A DNA stretch of 30,046 nucleotides from a virus. Positions 1 to 6,432 of this stretch are shown here, piece by piece (the first letter of the stretch is position 1; each line of letters opens with the position of its first letter). Below the pieces are notes generated by a model. The model had not been told where the DNA came from. It saw nothing but the letters and a program-made list of their open reading frames with translations, and searched no databases. The stretch covers positions 1-30,046 of the IMG/VR virus record IMGVR_UViG_3300023094_000028; one strand, written 5' to 3'. A program made the position numbers and the translations under genes.

Positions 1-62
1 ATCATTTCGACCGGCGCTAGCTCGACTTCACCGAGATCGATTGGAAGGGAGCCATAGATCAT
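1..62 (-). CDS. Partial unknown phage-operon gene leaving the left edge
   Basis: An ATG at 62-60 overlaps the TGA of the upstream gene (59-61) as ATGA and opens a frame of 20 codons that reaches the window edge without a stop. The visible residues begin MIYGSLPIDLGEVELAPVEM. The same coupling joins nearly every gene of the leftward operon, which is the main support. No family can be named from this fragment. It shows that leftward coding continues past the attachment site. Confidence 0.5.
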   Translation of the reverse strand, partial: MIYGSLPIDLGEVELAPVEM

Positions 63-382
63 GACACGCGCTCGAATATGTAGAGGCCCAATTCCATCTG
101 CACGAACACGGCGCAGAAGCCGACGTAGCGCAGGTTGAGCCCATCGGGGATCTTGGCGCCGGTCTTGAAGGCGTGGAAGTGACGCTCCTCATCGGGCGCT
201 TCGGTGTTGACGACCGCCCACAGCCAGAACATGCCGCCTTGGTCGGTCATGCGGATTATCTCAGCCCCGGCAGGCAGGCTCATCGCGAACTGCTCCAACA
301 CGGGCATCTGGTATTTGAATATCACGCGCCCCGTCGCCTGCGACATACGCGGCCCGCGAAGCGCTTCGTCCCACTGGTCCAT
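59..382 (-). CDS. DUF7352-like small phage protein
   Basis: This 107-residue protein resembles small phage proteins grouped as DUF7352: an N-terminal strand region (VIFKYQMPVLEQFAMSLPAG), a central MFWLWAVV segment and an RHFHAFKTGAKIP stretch. Its function is unknown. The ATG at 382 has GGGAG about eight bases upstream. It lies beyond the attachment core from the integrase but has the same strand and style as the phage early operon, and its stop overlaps the next start. The family assignment is from memory of sequence style. Confidence 0.7.
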   Translation of the reverse strand: MDQWDEALRGPRMSQATGRVIFKYQMPVLEQFAMSLPAGAEIIRMTDQGGMFWLWAVVNTEAPDEERHFHAFKTGAKIPDGLNLRYVGFCAVFVQMELGLYIFERVS

Positions 383-506
383 CGCAAATCTCCCTACTGT
401 GCCAAGGGGCGTGCCGTTTGTTCCAGCGGAACAGGCGGCGAACGCGCCCTACGCGGGGCAGATTTCTGCGGAATTGGCGGTAATCAGGGGTTAGTGGGTG
501 TTCTCT

Positions 507-531
507 GGTAGAGGTTTTCAAGACCGCTGCC
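507..531. other. Putative attP core with 9-bp arms around a 7-bp anticodon-loop overlap
   Basis: GGTAGAGGT (507-515) and ACCGCTGCC (523-531) are imperfect inverted arms (7 of 9 match) around TTTCAAG (516-522). On the minus strand the 7-bp spacer reads CTTGAAA, which is the anticodon loop of tRNA-Ser(UGA). Tyrosine integrases commonly recombine at anticodon-loop symmetry with a 7-bp overlap. The arm toward 531 matches the tRNA and the arm toward 507 does not, as expected where phage sequence begins. Confidence 0.75.
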
Positions 532-554
532 TTAAACCACTCGACCACCTGTCC
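513..554 (-). other. 5' half of tRNA-Ser(UGA) carried in the attachment site
   Basis: The minus strand from 554 reads as a serine tRNA 5' half: acceptor GGACAGG, a D-arm with AGTGGTTTAAGGC, then GCGGT-CTTGAAA-ACC with anticodon TGA. After ACC the sequence departs from any tRNA: no long variable arm, T-arm or 3' acceptor strand follows. It is therefore not a functional tRNA gene. Carrying the 5' half implies the phage would resupply the 5' part, and possibly the promoter, of the target tRNA on integration. Confidence 0.75.
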
Positions 555-607
555 AATTCCGCAGAAATCTGCGGTAAACAACGCATACTATACTCACAAA
601 CCGCTGT

Positions 608-1675
608 CTACTGTGACGCCTTTTGTGCCGCACCATCTTTTGCAAGCGTCGCCTGCTCAGGGGTGAGGTAGCGCAGATAGCCTTCGGTTTGACCGATCGT
701 CGAGTGCCCCAATAGCTTCTGCAGCGTATAAATGTTGCCGCCGCTTTCGAGGTATCGAATAGCATATTCGTGGCGCAGATCGTGGAAGCGCATCCGGACG
801 AAACGCAGCCCTTCCTTCTGTGCCCGGATTTGTGCGCGGAGCACCACCTCGCGCCACATCTCGGTCACCTTCTTGTACGGGCCGCCGTTGCCGGTCACGA
901 AGAGGTGAGGGTCCTTGTGCTGCGGCTGTCGGGCCACGATGTCCCGCGCCTCCGCGTTCAGGCTGATGACCCGGAAATGGTGCTTCGTGTTCCAGAGCTG
1001 CGCGCGATCGGGATGCACATCGGCGCGGAGCAGGGAGGTGATCTCGCTCATCCGCGCGCCGGTCACCAGGGCGAAGCGGCACAGGTCGCCGAACGTGCCC
1101 TTCATCCGATCGAATATCTTCTCGATGTCGCTGGCGGGCGGGCGAATATAGGCGAGCCGCTTTTCCTTCCGGCTCTTGGCAGATAGGAGCTTTACAGGAT
1201 TGATTTCGGGCCATCCTGGGAGATCGCGCACGTGATCGGCAATCCCCGATATGACGGTGTAATAGCGATTGATTGTCGCGGTGCTCGTGCCATTGGGCAC
1301 GCCTCGACGCGGCTGTCGCATCTTCTCAGCGAATAGCATCAATGCCGCCTTATCCACCTGATCCCAATAGAAACTGCCGAAATGCGCCTCCAGCACAGCG
1401 AGTAGCTTTCCGTACCCGGCCAGCGTTTTCGGCTTCCAGTCGCCGGCCGCAACCCACAACAGCGCCGCCTCGGTGAACGTGTGGCGGATCGTGCCCTTGT
1501 ACGGGCTGTTTGATCTCAGCCAGAGTTCGACACGGCGCGCAGCTTCCTCGCGATCGCGAGTTTTAAGAGACTTTCGCCGCTCGCGGCCATCGACGGTGAT
1601 ACGGGCATAGTAAACGCCGTCGCGCTTGTACGTGTGCTCCGGCTCTCTACCGCGGTTTCGCTTGCCGATACCCAT
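608..1675 (-). CDS. int: Tyrosine recombinase (phage integrase)
   Basis: This 355-residue site-specific recombinase would catalyse integration and excision at the adjacent att core. The N-terminus (about 15-60) resembles an arm-binding AP2-like segment (YKRDGVYYARITVDG). A SAM-like core-binding domain follows (about 65-150), then the catalytic domain (about 175-345). Catalytic residues are visible: R208 in TGARMSEI, H298 and R301 in FHDLRH, H324 in LLGHS and nucleophile Y333 in TEGYLRYL. Length is normal for the family. It is the last gene before the attachment site, and its first 160 bases overlap the excisionase-like gene in another frame. Confidence 0.96.
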   Translation of the reverse strand: MGIGKRNRGREPEHTYKRDGVYYARITVDGRERRKSLKTRDREEAARRVELWLRSNSPYKGTIRHTFTEAALLWVAAGDWKPKTLAGYGKLLAVLEAHFGSFYWDQVDKAALMLFAEKMRQPRRGVPNGTSTATINRYYTVISGIADHVRDLPGWPEINPVKLLSAKSRKEKRLAYIRPPASDIEKIFDRMKGTFGDLCRFALVTGARMSEITSLLRADVHPDRAQLWNTKHHFRVISLNAEARDIVARQPQHKDPHLFVTGNGGPYKKVTEMWREVVLRAQIRAQKEGLRFVRMRFHDLRHEYAIRYLESGGNIYTLQKLLGHSTIGQTEGYLRYLTPEQATLAKDGAAQKASQ

Positions 1676-1827
1676 GCCCGAAGTCTCATCCTGTCATATG
1701 TCCACCGCCGGCCCAGTTTGCCGGCGCCCCACACTTCGCCACGCTGTGATAGTTGCTGCAAGGTTCGTTCGGGGAGGCCGGTGATCATCATCGCCTCGTC
1801 GATGAAGCACCGCTCAGCTTGCGCCAT
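1516..1827 (-). CDS. Excisionase-like HTH protein overlapping int
   Basis: This 103-residue frame opens with a MerR/excisionase-type winged-helix segment (FIDEAMMITGLPERTLQQL, then GKLGRRWTYDRMRLRAWV), probably a recombination directionality factor or integrase regulator. The ATG at 1827 follows a G-rich stretch and lies inside the end of the upstream gene, consistent with coupling; ATG 1839 is an alternative. Unusually it runs about 160 bases into int in another frame. The part after residue 55 is low in recognisable content and may simply be read-through of the overlap. Confidence 0.7.
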   Translation of the reverse strand: MAQAERCFIDEAMMITGLPERTLQQLSQRGEVWGAGKLGRRWTYDRMRLRAWVSASETAVESRSTRTSATAFTMPVSPSMAASGESLLKLAIARKLRAVSNSG

Positions 1828-2221
1828 CGCCACCCCCATCCCGAGAGAGGGCTTCGATCCGTGCGTCGATCGCAGCCCGGCATGACGGCAGCTTGGACTT
1901 ACCGCCCTCGCTGTCGTGCAGATCAACCAGCATGTGCCCCAGCATCAGCCGGTTCACATTGTGGTTGAGGATCAGGGACCAGCCGTAGTTCGTGCCATAG
2001 GTGGCGTTCAGGCGCTCGTTGCACCGATCGAGGTAGTCAAGGCGCGCCGTATCTTTACGCGCCTCCACCAGCGCCGCAGCGAGGGTTTCGATGGTGGCGG
2101 CCCATTGGTTGATCTGGTGCGGGTGAGGCATGACGAAGTGGTGGCTTCGCTTCGGGTTCTCAGTGCGCATTTCCTCGGCGACCTTGCGCATGTTCCCAAC
2201 CAGCTCTGCGGTAGCGGTCAT
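1814..2221 (-). CDS. Unknown phage early protein
   Basis: A 135-residue protein of unknown function. It has a helical N-terminus (MTATAELVGNMRKVAEEMR), a central QINQWAATIETLAAALVEARKD helix and a YLDRCNERLNATYGTNYGWSL segment that recalls uncharacterised small phage proteins. The ATG at 2221 overlaps the upstream TGA (ATGA), and AAAGGAA lies upstream, which favours it over the longer frame from 2248. It sits between the HD-domain gene and the excisionase-like gene. No catalytic motif is seen. Confidence 0.8.
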   Translation of the reverse strand: MTATAELVGNMRKVAEEMRTENPKRSHHFVMPHPHQINQWAATIETLAAALVEARKDTARLDYLDRCNERLNATYGTNYGWSLILNHNVNRLMLGHMLVDLHDSEGGKSKLPSCRAAIDARIEALSRDGGGDGAS

Positions 2222-2694
2222 GCCCAATTCCTTTCGAGGCGTTGCCACATTGCTTCCGGAACGTGCGGGCGAATGACGGCGCGGAAATCGGACTGCTCGG
2301 ATTTGTACTGACGCCAGTGGTGCCCGCCGGGCGTCGCAGCTTCGACGTTGGCAATCCGATCCGCCAGCTTCACCAGCGCCGCCGGCGGATGCTCGGCTAT
2401 GCGGCGATAGATGCAGGCGACACGATCGCGGCGTTCCTCACCCTCGCCAGTGCAGGCATAGACGATCCGGAGCACGTCTTCACCGAACAGGTCCAGAATC
2501 TGATCGGACGTGGCGGCGGTATCCTCCAGCACGTCGTGCAGGAAGGCAGCCTTCCACTGCGCGTTCGTGCAGCCGAAATCCCGTGCGACCGAGACAACGG
2601 CAAACAGGTGCACTCCGTAGGGCTCCCCGCCATAAAGCTGGTTTCCGTGCGCCTTGATCGCGAAGTCCCGCGCCTCCCAGATCTCCCCCGCCAT
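2218..2694 (-). CDS. HD-domain (p)ppGpp hydrolase-like protein (MESH1/SpoT type)
   Basis: This 158-residue stand-alone HD-domain protein resembles small alarmone synthetase/hydrolase-family hydrolases. The expected metal and catalytic positions are present: H29 in EPYGVHL, H53 and D54 with E57 and D58 in FLHDVLEDT, and D112 in VKLADRIANVE. Length is close to MESH1-type enzymes. There is no synthetase or regulatory domain. It would remove pyrophosphate from (p)ppGpp or a related nucleotide; substrate is inferred, not shown. The ATG at 2694 overlaps the previous stop as TGATG. Confidence 0.87.
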   Translation of the reverse strand: MAGEIWEARDFAIKAHGNQLYGGEPYGVHLFAVVSVARDFGCTNAQWKAAFLHDVLEDTAATSDQILDLFGEDVLRIVYACTGEGEERRDRVACIYRRIAEHPPAALVKLADRIANVEAATPGGHHWRQYKSEQSDFRAVIRPHVPEAMWQRLERNWA

Positions 2695-3401
2695 CACGCC
2701 TGACCCCCGGCGCGGGCGGCCACCTGATCCTTGGCCCATGCTTCGAACACGGCCTTATCGCCTGTGCAGCACGACCACGCAGGCTTGTGGCGCTTCGAAA
2801 TGGATGGACCACCTCTCGGCCATTCCGTTTTTGTGTCGATCCGCAGGGATGCCGGACCATGAACCTGGCCGGGAAATTCGAACGCGACACTGGCTTGCTC
2901 GATCGCCCGCCGACCATTGCGGTACGCCGAGTAGGCATGGCCCCCATCGAGTAGGACCGCGTCAGGAAACTTGCGCTTGACGAACTTCCGCAGCCGCCGA
3001 ATCCAGCGCGTTTCGATGTGCTTGGCCTCAGCGCGCTCGAGATTGTCACGGGCCTCGCAACGCGGCGTGCAATAGACCATCGTGTGTTGGAAGCCCTTCA
3101 CGTCGGATAGCTCCAGATCGCGCTCCCATAGGAAGTCGCTGTCGATCCGGTGCCCGCAGCCCGAACATTCAAAGTGCCAACCGTGTTCGATCATCAGCGA
3201 TGCGGGCACCATCTTGGTCTCCGCGCAATGATCGGCCCACGCAGCGCGCCGGGCACGGACATAATCGAATTCACCGCCGGCATACTCGTTGGCGCCTTCT
3301 CGACGGGCGACGATGGCATGCTTTGCGAATATGATCCCGCCGGTGCCCTCGTCTTCTTCAGTTACGGCGAACGCTTTTTCCGCCAGTTCAAGCATCTGCA
3401 T
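2694..3401 (-). CDS. Unknown phage protein with zinc-ribbon-like cysteines
   Basis: A 235-residue protein of unknown function. A cysteine cluster near residues 77-112 (CSGCGH, then CTPRCEARDN) suggests a zinc ribbon. A basic helical segment follows (IRRLRKFVKRKFP), and the C-terminus contains SISKRHKPAWSCCTGDKAVFEAW. AGGAA lies six bases before the ATG at 3401, which I prefer to the GTG one codon earlier. It overlaps the upstream gene by 14 bases and is coupled to the HD-domain gene. Confidence 0.8.
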   Translation of the reverse strand: MQMLELAEKAFAVTEEDEGTGGIIFAKHAIVARREGANEYAGGEFDYVRARRAAWADHCAETKMVPASLMIEHGWHFECSGCGHRIDSDFLWERDLELSDVKGFQHTMVYCTPRCEARDNLERAEAKHIETRWIRRLRKFVKRKFPDAVLLDGGHAYSAYRNGRRAIEQASVAFEFPGQVHGPASLRIDTKTEWPRGGPSISKRHKPAWSCCTGDKAVFEAWAKDQVAARAGGQA

Positions 3402-3630
3402 CACCGTTTCCTTTCAGGAGGGCTTTGACCGCGAGGCCAGCCGATGTGGCGCGAATTTCGCGTCCGTTGCGATGGTGGATCCGGCTTTCGACGAGCCCCA
3501 TCTGCTCAAGGTCTCGGCCGACGCTGCGGTGACAAATGCCGGTGCCCTTGATCCAGCGTTCACCGATACGCTCGGCAAGCCGTCGGTGAGCACCCGTCAG
3601 CCCCTCAGCGAGCGCGGTTAGGTCGGTCAT
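3388..3630 (-). CDS. Small winged-helix-like protein
   Basis: An 80-residue protein without a named family. The pattern of helices followed by GLVESRIHHRNGREIRATSAG and a final helix looks like a compact winged-helix fold in which a basic hairpin (ESRIHHRNGREIR) would be the wing. A role in DNA binding is therefore possible but inferred. The start overlaps the preceding stop (ATGA), and it ends 14 bases inside the next gene. Confidence 0.75.
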   Translation of the reverse strand: MTDLTALAEGLTGAHRRLAERIGERWIKGTGICHRSVGRDLEQMGLVESRIHHRNGREIRATSAGLAVKALLKGNGDADA

Positions 3631-4106
3631 GATGAACCTTTCGGCAGGAGGTCAGACCAGCGGATGGGCCGATAGCCCTCCTCGTCTCGACATGGTGCGC
3701 ACATCTCGCCAGATTTGCTGATGCCCCAATCGTCGAAGCGATCACGCTTTAGCGTCGGGAAAAGCAGGCCATATGCAGTCCTGAAGAATCTGCGATAGAT
3801 GCGCTCGCTGGCCTCGTTTCCGCCCCCATCGCCACATTGCTGCACCAGCCATTCCAGCCGCGCCAGAGCTTGGCCGCCGGTTCCTTGCTGCCCCCAGAAC
3901 GGGTGGTCGGCCTGTCCGTGGCTTACCATCTTGAGCGTCGATCGCGCACTGATGGCCGCTGCGTGATACGCCTGCACCAGCCTAAGAAGCTCACCGCGTT
4001 CGAGGCTGTCGAACGGTGTCTCGCCCCATTGCAGATCCTTCGCTCTCTTGAAGCGCGCTTTCCCAGGAACACCATGGGCCGGCGGATATTTCGAACTGTG
4101 TCTCAT
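3627..4106 (-). CDS. Unknown phage early protein
   Basis: A 159-residue protein with no family I can name. It begins with a basic segment and continues with helices (LERGELLRLVQAYHAAAISARSTL), a HPFWGQQGTGGQALARLEWL segment and a C-terminus with CAPCRDEEGYRPIRW. The ATG at 4106 is preceded by GGGGAGGAA, one of the strongest ribosome binding sites in this operon. It starts one base after the upstream stop and ends coupled to the winged-helix-like gene. Confidence 0.8.
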   Translation of the reverse strand: MRHSSKYPPAHGVPGKARFKRAKDLQWGETPFDSLERGELLRLVQAYHAAAISARSTLKMVSHGQADHPFWGQQGTGGQALARLEWLVQQCGDGGGNEASERIYRRFFRTAYGLLFPTLKRDRFDDWGISKSGEMCAPCRDEEGYRPIRWSDLLPKGSS

Positions 4107-4107
4107 T

Positions 4108-4386
4108 CTATTCCTCCCCGGCGTCTATGGGAGGGGTGGCGCGCGCGTCGATCATGGCGCGCGTCTCGAACATCGGATGTCCGTATCTCGGCTGCCAGTT
4201 CCGCTCCCAATCTCGAAGGTTGAAACTGTCGAACTCGATGTCCTTGCGACAATCTGCGCAGTACCAACGATCCGAGCCATGGTTAAACCAATCGGCGGGC
4301 TCGGCTTGGCAGATCTGACGATTGCACGCGCCGCCTTCATGGCCTTTATTCGGCTTATCGGGGCCGCTGTAGTCGCCGTATGCCAT
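4108..4386 (-). CDS. Small cysteine-containing phage protein
   Basis: A 92-residue protein of unknown function. It contains CNRQIC, then WFNHGSDRWYCADCRKDIEFD, so it probably binds one zinc ion through two cysteine pairs. The frame is open further upstream, but the ATG at 4386 overlaps the MazG-like gene's stop as TGATG and is the natural start. The C-terminus repeats the style of other small early proteins (FETRAMIDARATPP). Confidence 0.8.
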   Translation of the reverse strand: MAYGDYSGPDKPNKGHEGGACNRQICQAEPADWFNHGSDRWYCADCRKDIEFDSFNLRDWERNWQPRYGHPMFETRAMIDARATPPIDAGEE

Positions 4387-5600
4387 CACTTCGCCCCGAG
4401 CTTGGAGAGGAAATCCCGGCCCGTGTTGGTCAGCCAGACCATCGAATTGTCGCTGTCGCTGTCGTGCGTTGATCGGGTGTAACCGAGACCGATCGAGCGG
4501 TTGAAAGTGTCCGGATCCGTGCCTTCGTTCCCTTCGCAGAAGGCGTTGATCCAGCTCCATTTGGACTCGCTGCAATCAGACTGGCCACCCATCGCCGACA
4601 GGATTTCGAGGAACATGCGCAACCGTGCATCCTCCCGGCATTCGGCCAGGTCGGCGGGCGGAGAGGAGGCTGCATGCTCGGGCAGCGGCGAATGCTTCGG
4701 CTTGGCCGCTTGCTTGGCCCGGATCTTCTCGACCTTCGTCCAGATGCGCGCCAGTTCTGTTTCGGCGGCCGCGTGCATGTCGAGACCGTGCGCAAGGCAT
4801 AGCGCGGCCAGCGTGACCATGACGCCCCCGACTTCCTGCACTGGCTCGCCCTCGGGCCGTCCAAAGGTGTAATCTACAAGCTGATGTGCCTCACTGGCGG
4901 TGCAGCCGAGGCACTGGACGAGTTCAAGCGCCTCTTCCAGAAAGCGGTGGTTGCGCTCCTGCCCATCGCGCGAAATCTCTTCTCCGAAGCATGTGAGCAT
5001 CCACGGCTGCACGCGCGCCTGAAACGCCTCTTCCCCCGCTTCGGCGGTGGAGCGGAGGGAATTGCGAAGATCCTCGGCTGATACTCCGGCCCATATCTGA
5101 TCGTCGGCGCACCCGGTCAGCGCGTCTACGTCGGGATCCGCGCATTCAGCCGAACAAAAGCATTCGGACGGCGAGACGGCGTTGACCTTCACCGATTTGC
5201 CGCAGCGGTCGCATGGTTGCGTTACCTCCCCCGCCGCAATTGGCAGCGCGCGGAGGCGGTTGGCGATGTGCTTGGCCGTGCGCGCTCGGGCATGCTTTCG
5301 ATCACGGGCGGCGTCGTCATCCCCAAGGCCCACCGTGCTTTCGTGCATAGCCGCCTCTTCGTCGGCGATCAGCGCGCACGCCTCAACCGTCGCCCCATCA
5401 AGCCCGCCATTCTGTGCATTTTTTGCACCGATCTCGCCGGGATGCTGAAGGGCGGCGAGGAAGTCGGCAATCGCGGTAAGCCGGTACTGCTTCCAACGCA
5501 GAGGCCCGTCAGGGGCTTGCGCGACCAAGCCCGCAATCTCGCGCAGTTCGGCGGCATAGCCCGCCTGCTCAACAGCTACGGTGTCAGTCTGCATGGTCAT
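4386..5600 (-). CDS. MazG-like nucleotide pyrophosphohydrolase domain in a multidomain phage protein
   Basis: A 404-residue protein with at least three parts. An N-terminal helical region (to about 120) is followed by a zinc-ribbon-like set at C130, C133, C147/C149 and C153. A MazG-like segment spans about 195-300, with E222, E223 and E226 in RFLEEALELVQ and E256 in VQEVGGVMVTL. The usual ExxD aspartate is replaced by glycine (EVGG), so activity is uncertain although this form recurs in phage relatives. The last 80 residues form a separate domain. GAAAGGA precedes the ATG, which overlaps the upstream stop. Confidence 0.8.
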   Translation of the reverse strand: MTMQTDTVAVEQAGYAAELREIAGLVAQAPDGPLRWKQYRLTAIADFLAALQHPGEIGAKNAQNGGLDGATVEACALIADEEAAMHESTVGLGDDDAARDRKHARARTAKHIANRLRALPIAAGEVTQPCDRCGKSVKVNAVSPSECFCSAECADPDVDALTGCADDQIWAGVSAEDLRNSLRSTAEAGEEAFQARVQPWMLTCFGEEISRDGQERNHRFLEEALELVQCLGCTASEAHQLVDYTFGRPEGEPVQEVGGVMVTLAALCLAHGLDMHAAAETELARIWTKVEKIRAKQAAKPKHSPLPEHAASSPPADLAECREDARLRMFLEILSAMGGQSDCSESKWSWINAFCEGNEGTDPDTFNRSIGLGYTRSTHDSDSDNSMVWLTNTGRDFLSKLGAK

Positions 5601-6091
5601 GCTGCGATCCTTTCGGGGCGTCCGAGAATGCCAAGGCCGGCAGTTGCGGCGCGGCGCAGAGCAACTTCTGCGCGGTGACCGGCGGCCATCAGCGCTGTGC
5701 CGTTCGATGGGGATTTGCCTTCGCTGCCATCGGGGCGAAGGAAGCGGATCTTGCGCGTGAACAGGACGGCATCAGCTTTGCGCCAAGCATCCTGGAACCA
5801 TGGCGCCGACGTGCGATCGGGCGTCAGCGCAATGCCGTTGCCATGTGCGAAGAAGCGATCCAGCCACGGCTCCAGCGAGTTACGGCCGCCGAACGGCGCG
5901 TTCATCCAGATGAAGCCGAACCACGGATGGTTGAGCGCGTCATGGAACAGCCATTCGCTGCACGGGACATGTGTCAGACTGACACACTCTGGGGATGCTA
6001 CATCCAGATCGAACCGCTCGCCCAGCGCCTCAAACACGAAGGCAGGCGTGTACCATTCGTCGGATGCGCCAGCGGTTTCCCAATGGCTCAC
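5597..6091 (-). CDS. Phage Dam-type DNA N6-adenine methyltransferase
   Basis: This 164-residue protein matches the compact phage N6-adenine methyltransferase family: SDEWYTP (10-16), FDLDVASP (27-34, SAM-binding region), the catalytic motif NAPFGGRN at 64-71, and HGNGIALTPDRTSAPWFQ. The motif is NAPF rather than the textbook NPPF/NPPY; I believe this variant is frequent in phage members but cannot check. It would methylate adenine in phage DNA, for protection or regulation. It is coupled by ATGA to genes on both sides. Confidence 0.88.
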   Translation of the reverse strand: MSHWETAGASDEWYTPAFVFEALGERFDLDVASPECVSLTHVPCSEWLFHDALNHPWFGFIWMNAPFGGRNSLEPWLDRFFAHGNGIALTPDRTSAPWFQDAWRKADAVLFTRKIRFLRPDGSEGKSPSNGTALMAAGHRAEVALRRAATAGLGILGRPERIAA

Positions 6092-6432
6092 CGCCCCGTC
6101 TCCGCTTTGGCGAGGGCGGTGGCGATCTCGTGCAGCTTGGCGACGGCTTGCTCTTGCGAGCGGCAGACATCATCGTTCCAGTTAACGATCGCGATAGGCT
6201 CGCCACGCTCATTGGCTGTCAGCCCCAGCGGATCGACGAACTCAACGAGCCATTTCTCACCATCCGGTCCGTCCTGATCGAGAACCTTTGCGACAGCCCC
6301 GGCAATGCAGAAGCACGTGCCAGTCTCGATCGCTATGTCATCACAATAATCGCCCTGCATCCACGCACCTGGCGCGCTCAGGATCTCGGCGGCGCTCAAC
6401 AGCACTTCCCGCCCCTGCGTCTCTGCGGTCAT
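6088..6432 (-). CDS. DUF6197-like small phage protein
   Basis: A 114-residue protein with LLSAAEILSAPGAWMQGDYC near the start, TCFCIAGAVAKVL in the middle and AIVNWNDDVCRSQEQAVAKLHEIA at the end. This order recalls the DUF6197 group of phage and actinobacterial proteins (helix, cysteine-containing GA segment, final WND and helix). Function is unknown. The ATG at 6432 overlaps the RecT stop by ATGA and its own stop overlaps the methyltransferase start. Confidence 0.78.
   Translation of the reverse strand: MTAETQGREVLLSAAEILSAPGAWMQGDYCDDIAIETGTCFCIAGAVAKVLDQDGPDGEKWLVEFVDPLGLTANERGEPIAIVNWNDDVCRSQEQAVAKLHEIATALAKAETGR

Larger units (their letters stand above)
458..572. repeat. Perfect 20-bp inverted repeat flanking the attachment core
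   Basis: GCAGATTTCTGCGGAATTGG at 458-477 is the exact reverse complement of 553-572. Each arm also contains its own small dyad (CGCAGA-AA-TCTGCG, for example 560-573). The putative crossover at 516-522 lies in the 75-base loop, so integration would separate the two arms. They could be integrase arm sites or a stem in the integrase mRNA. Confidence 0.85.
383..607. other. Non-coding attachment-site region between integrase and DUF7352-like gene
   Basis: I see no credible gene in these 225 bases. They hold a tRNA-Ser 5' half, a symmetric integrase core-like sequence and a perfect 20-bp inverted repeat, described separately. Placement directly after the integrase stop is typical of attP. The short frames that cross it in both strands have no ribosome binding site and no family resemblance. 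Confidence 0.75.

Noticed and set aside
513-554. Complete tRNA-Ser gene
   Set aside because: Only the 5' half to the anticodon stem is present. The variable arm, T-arm and 3' acceptor strand are missing.
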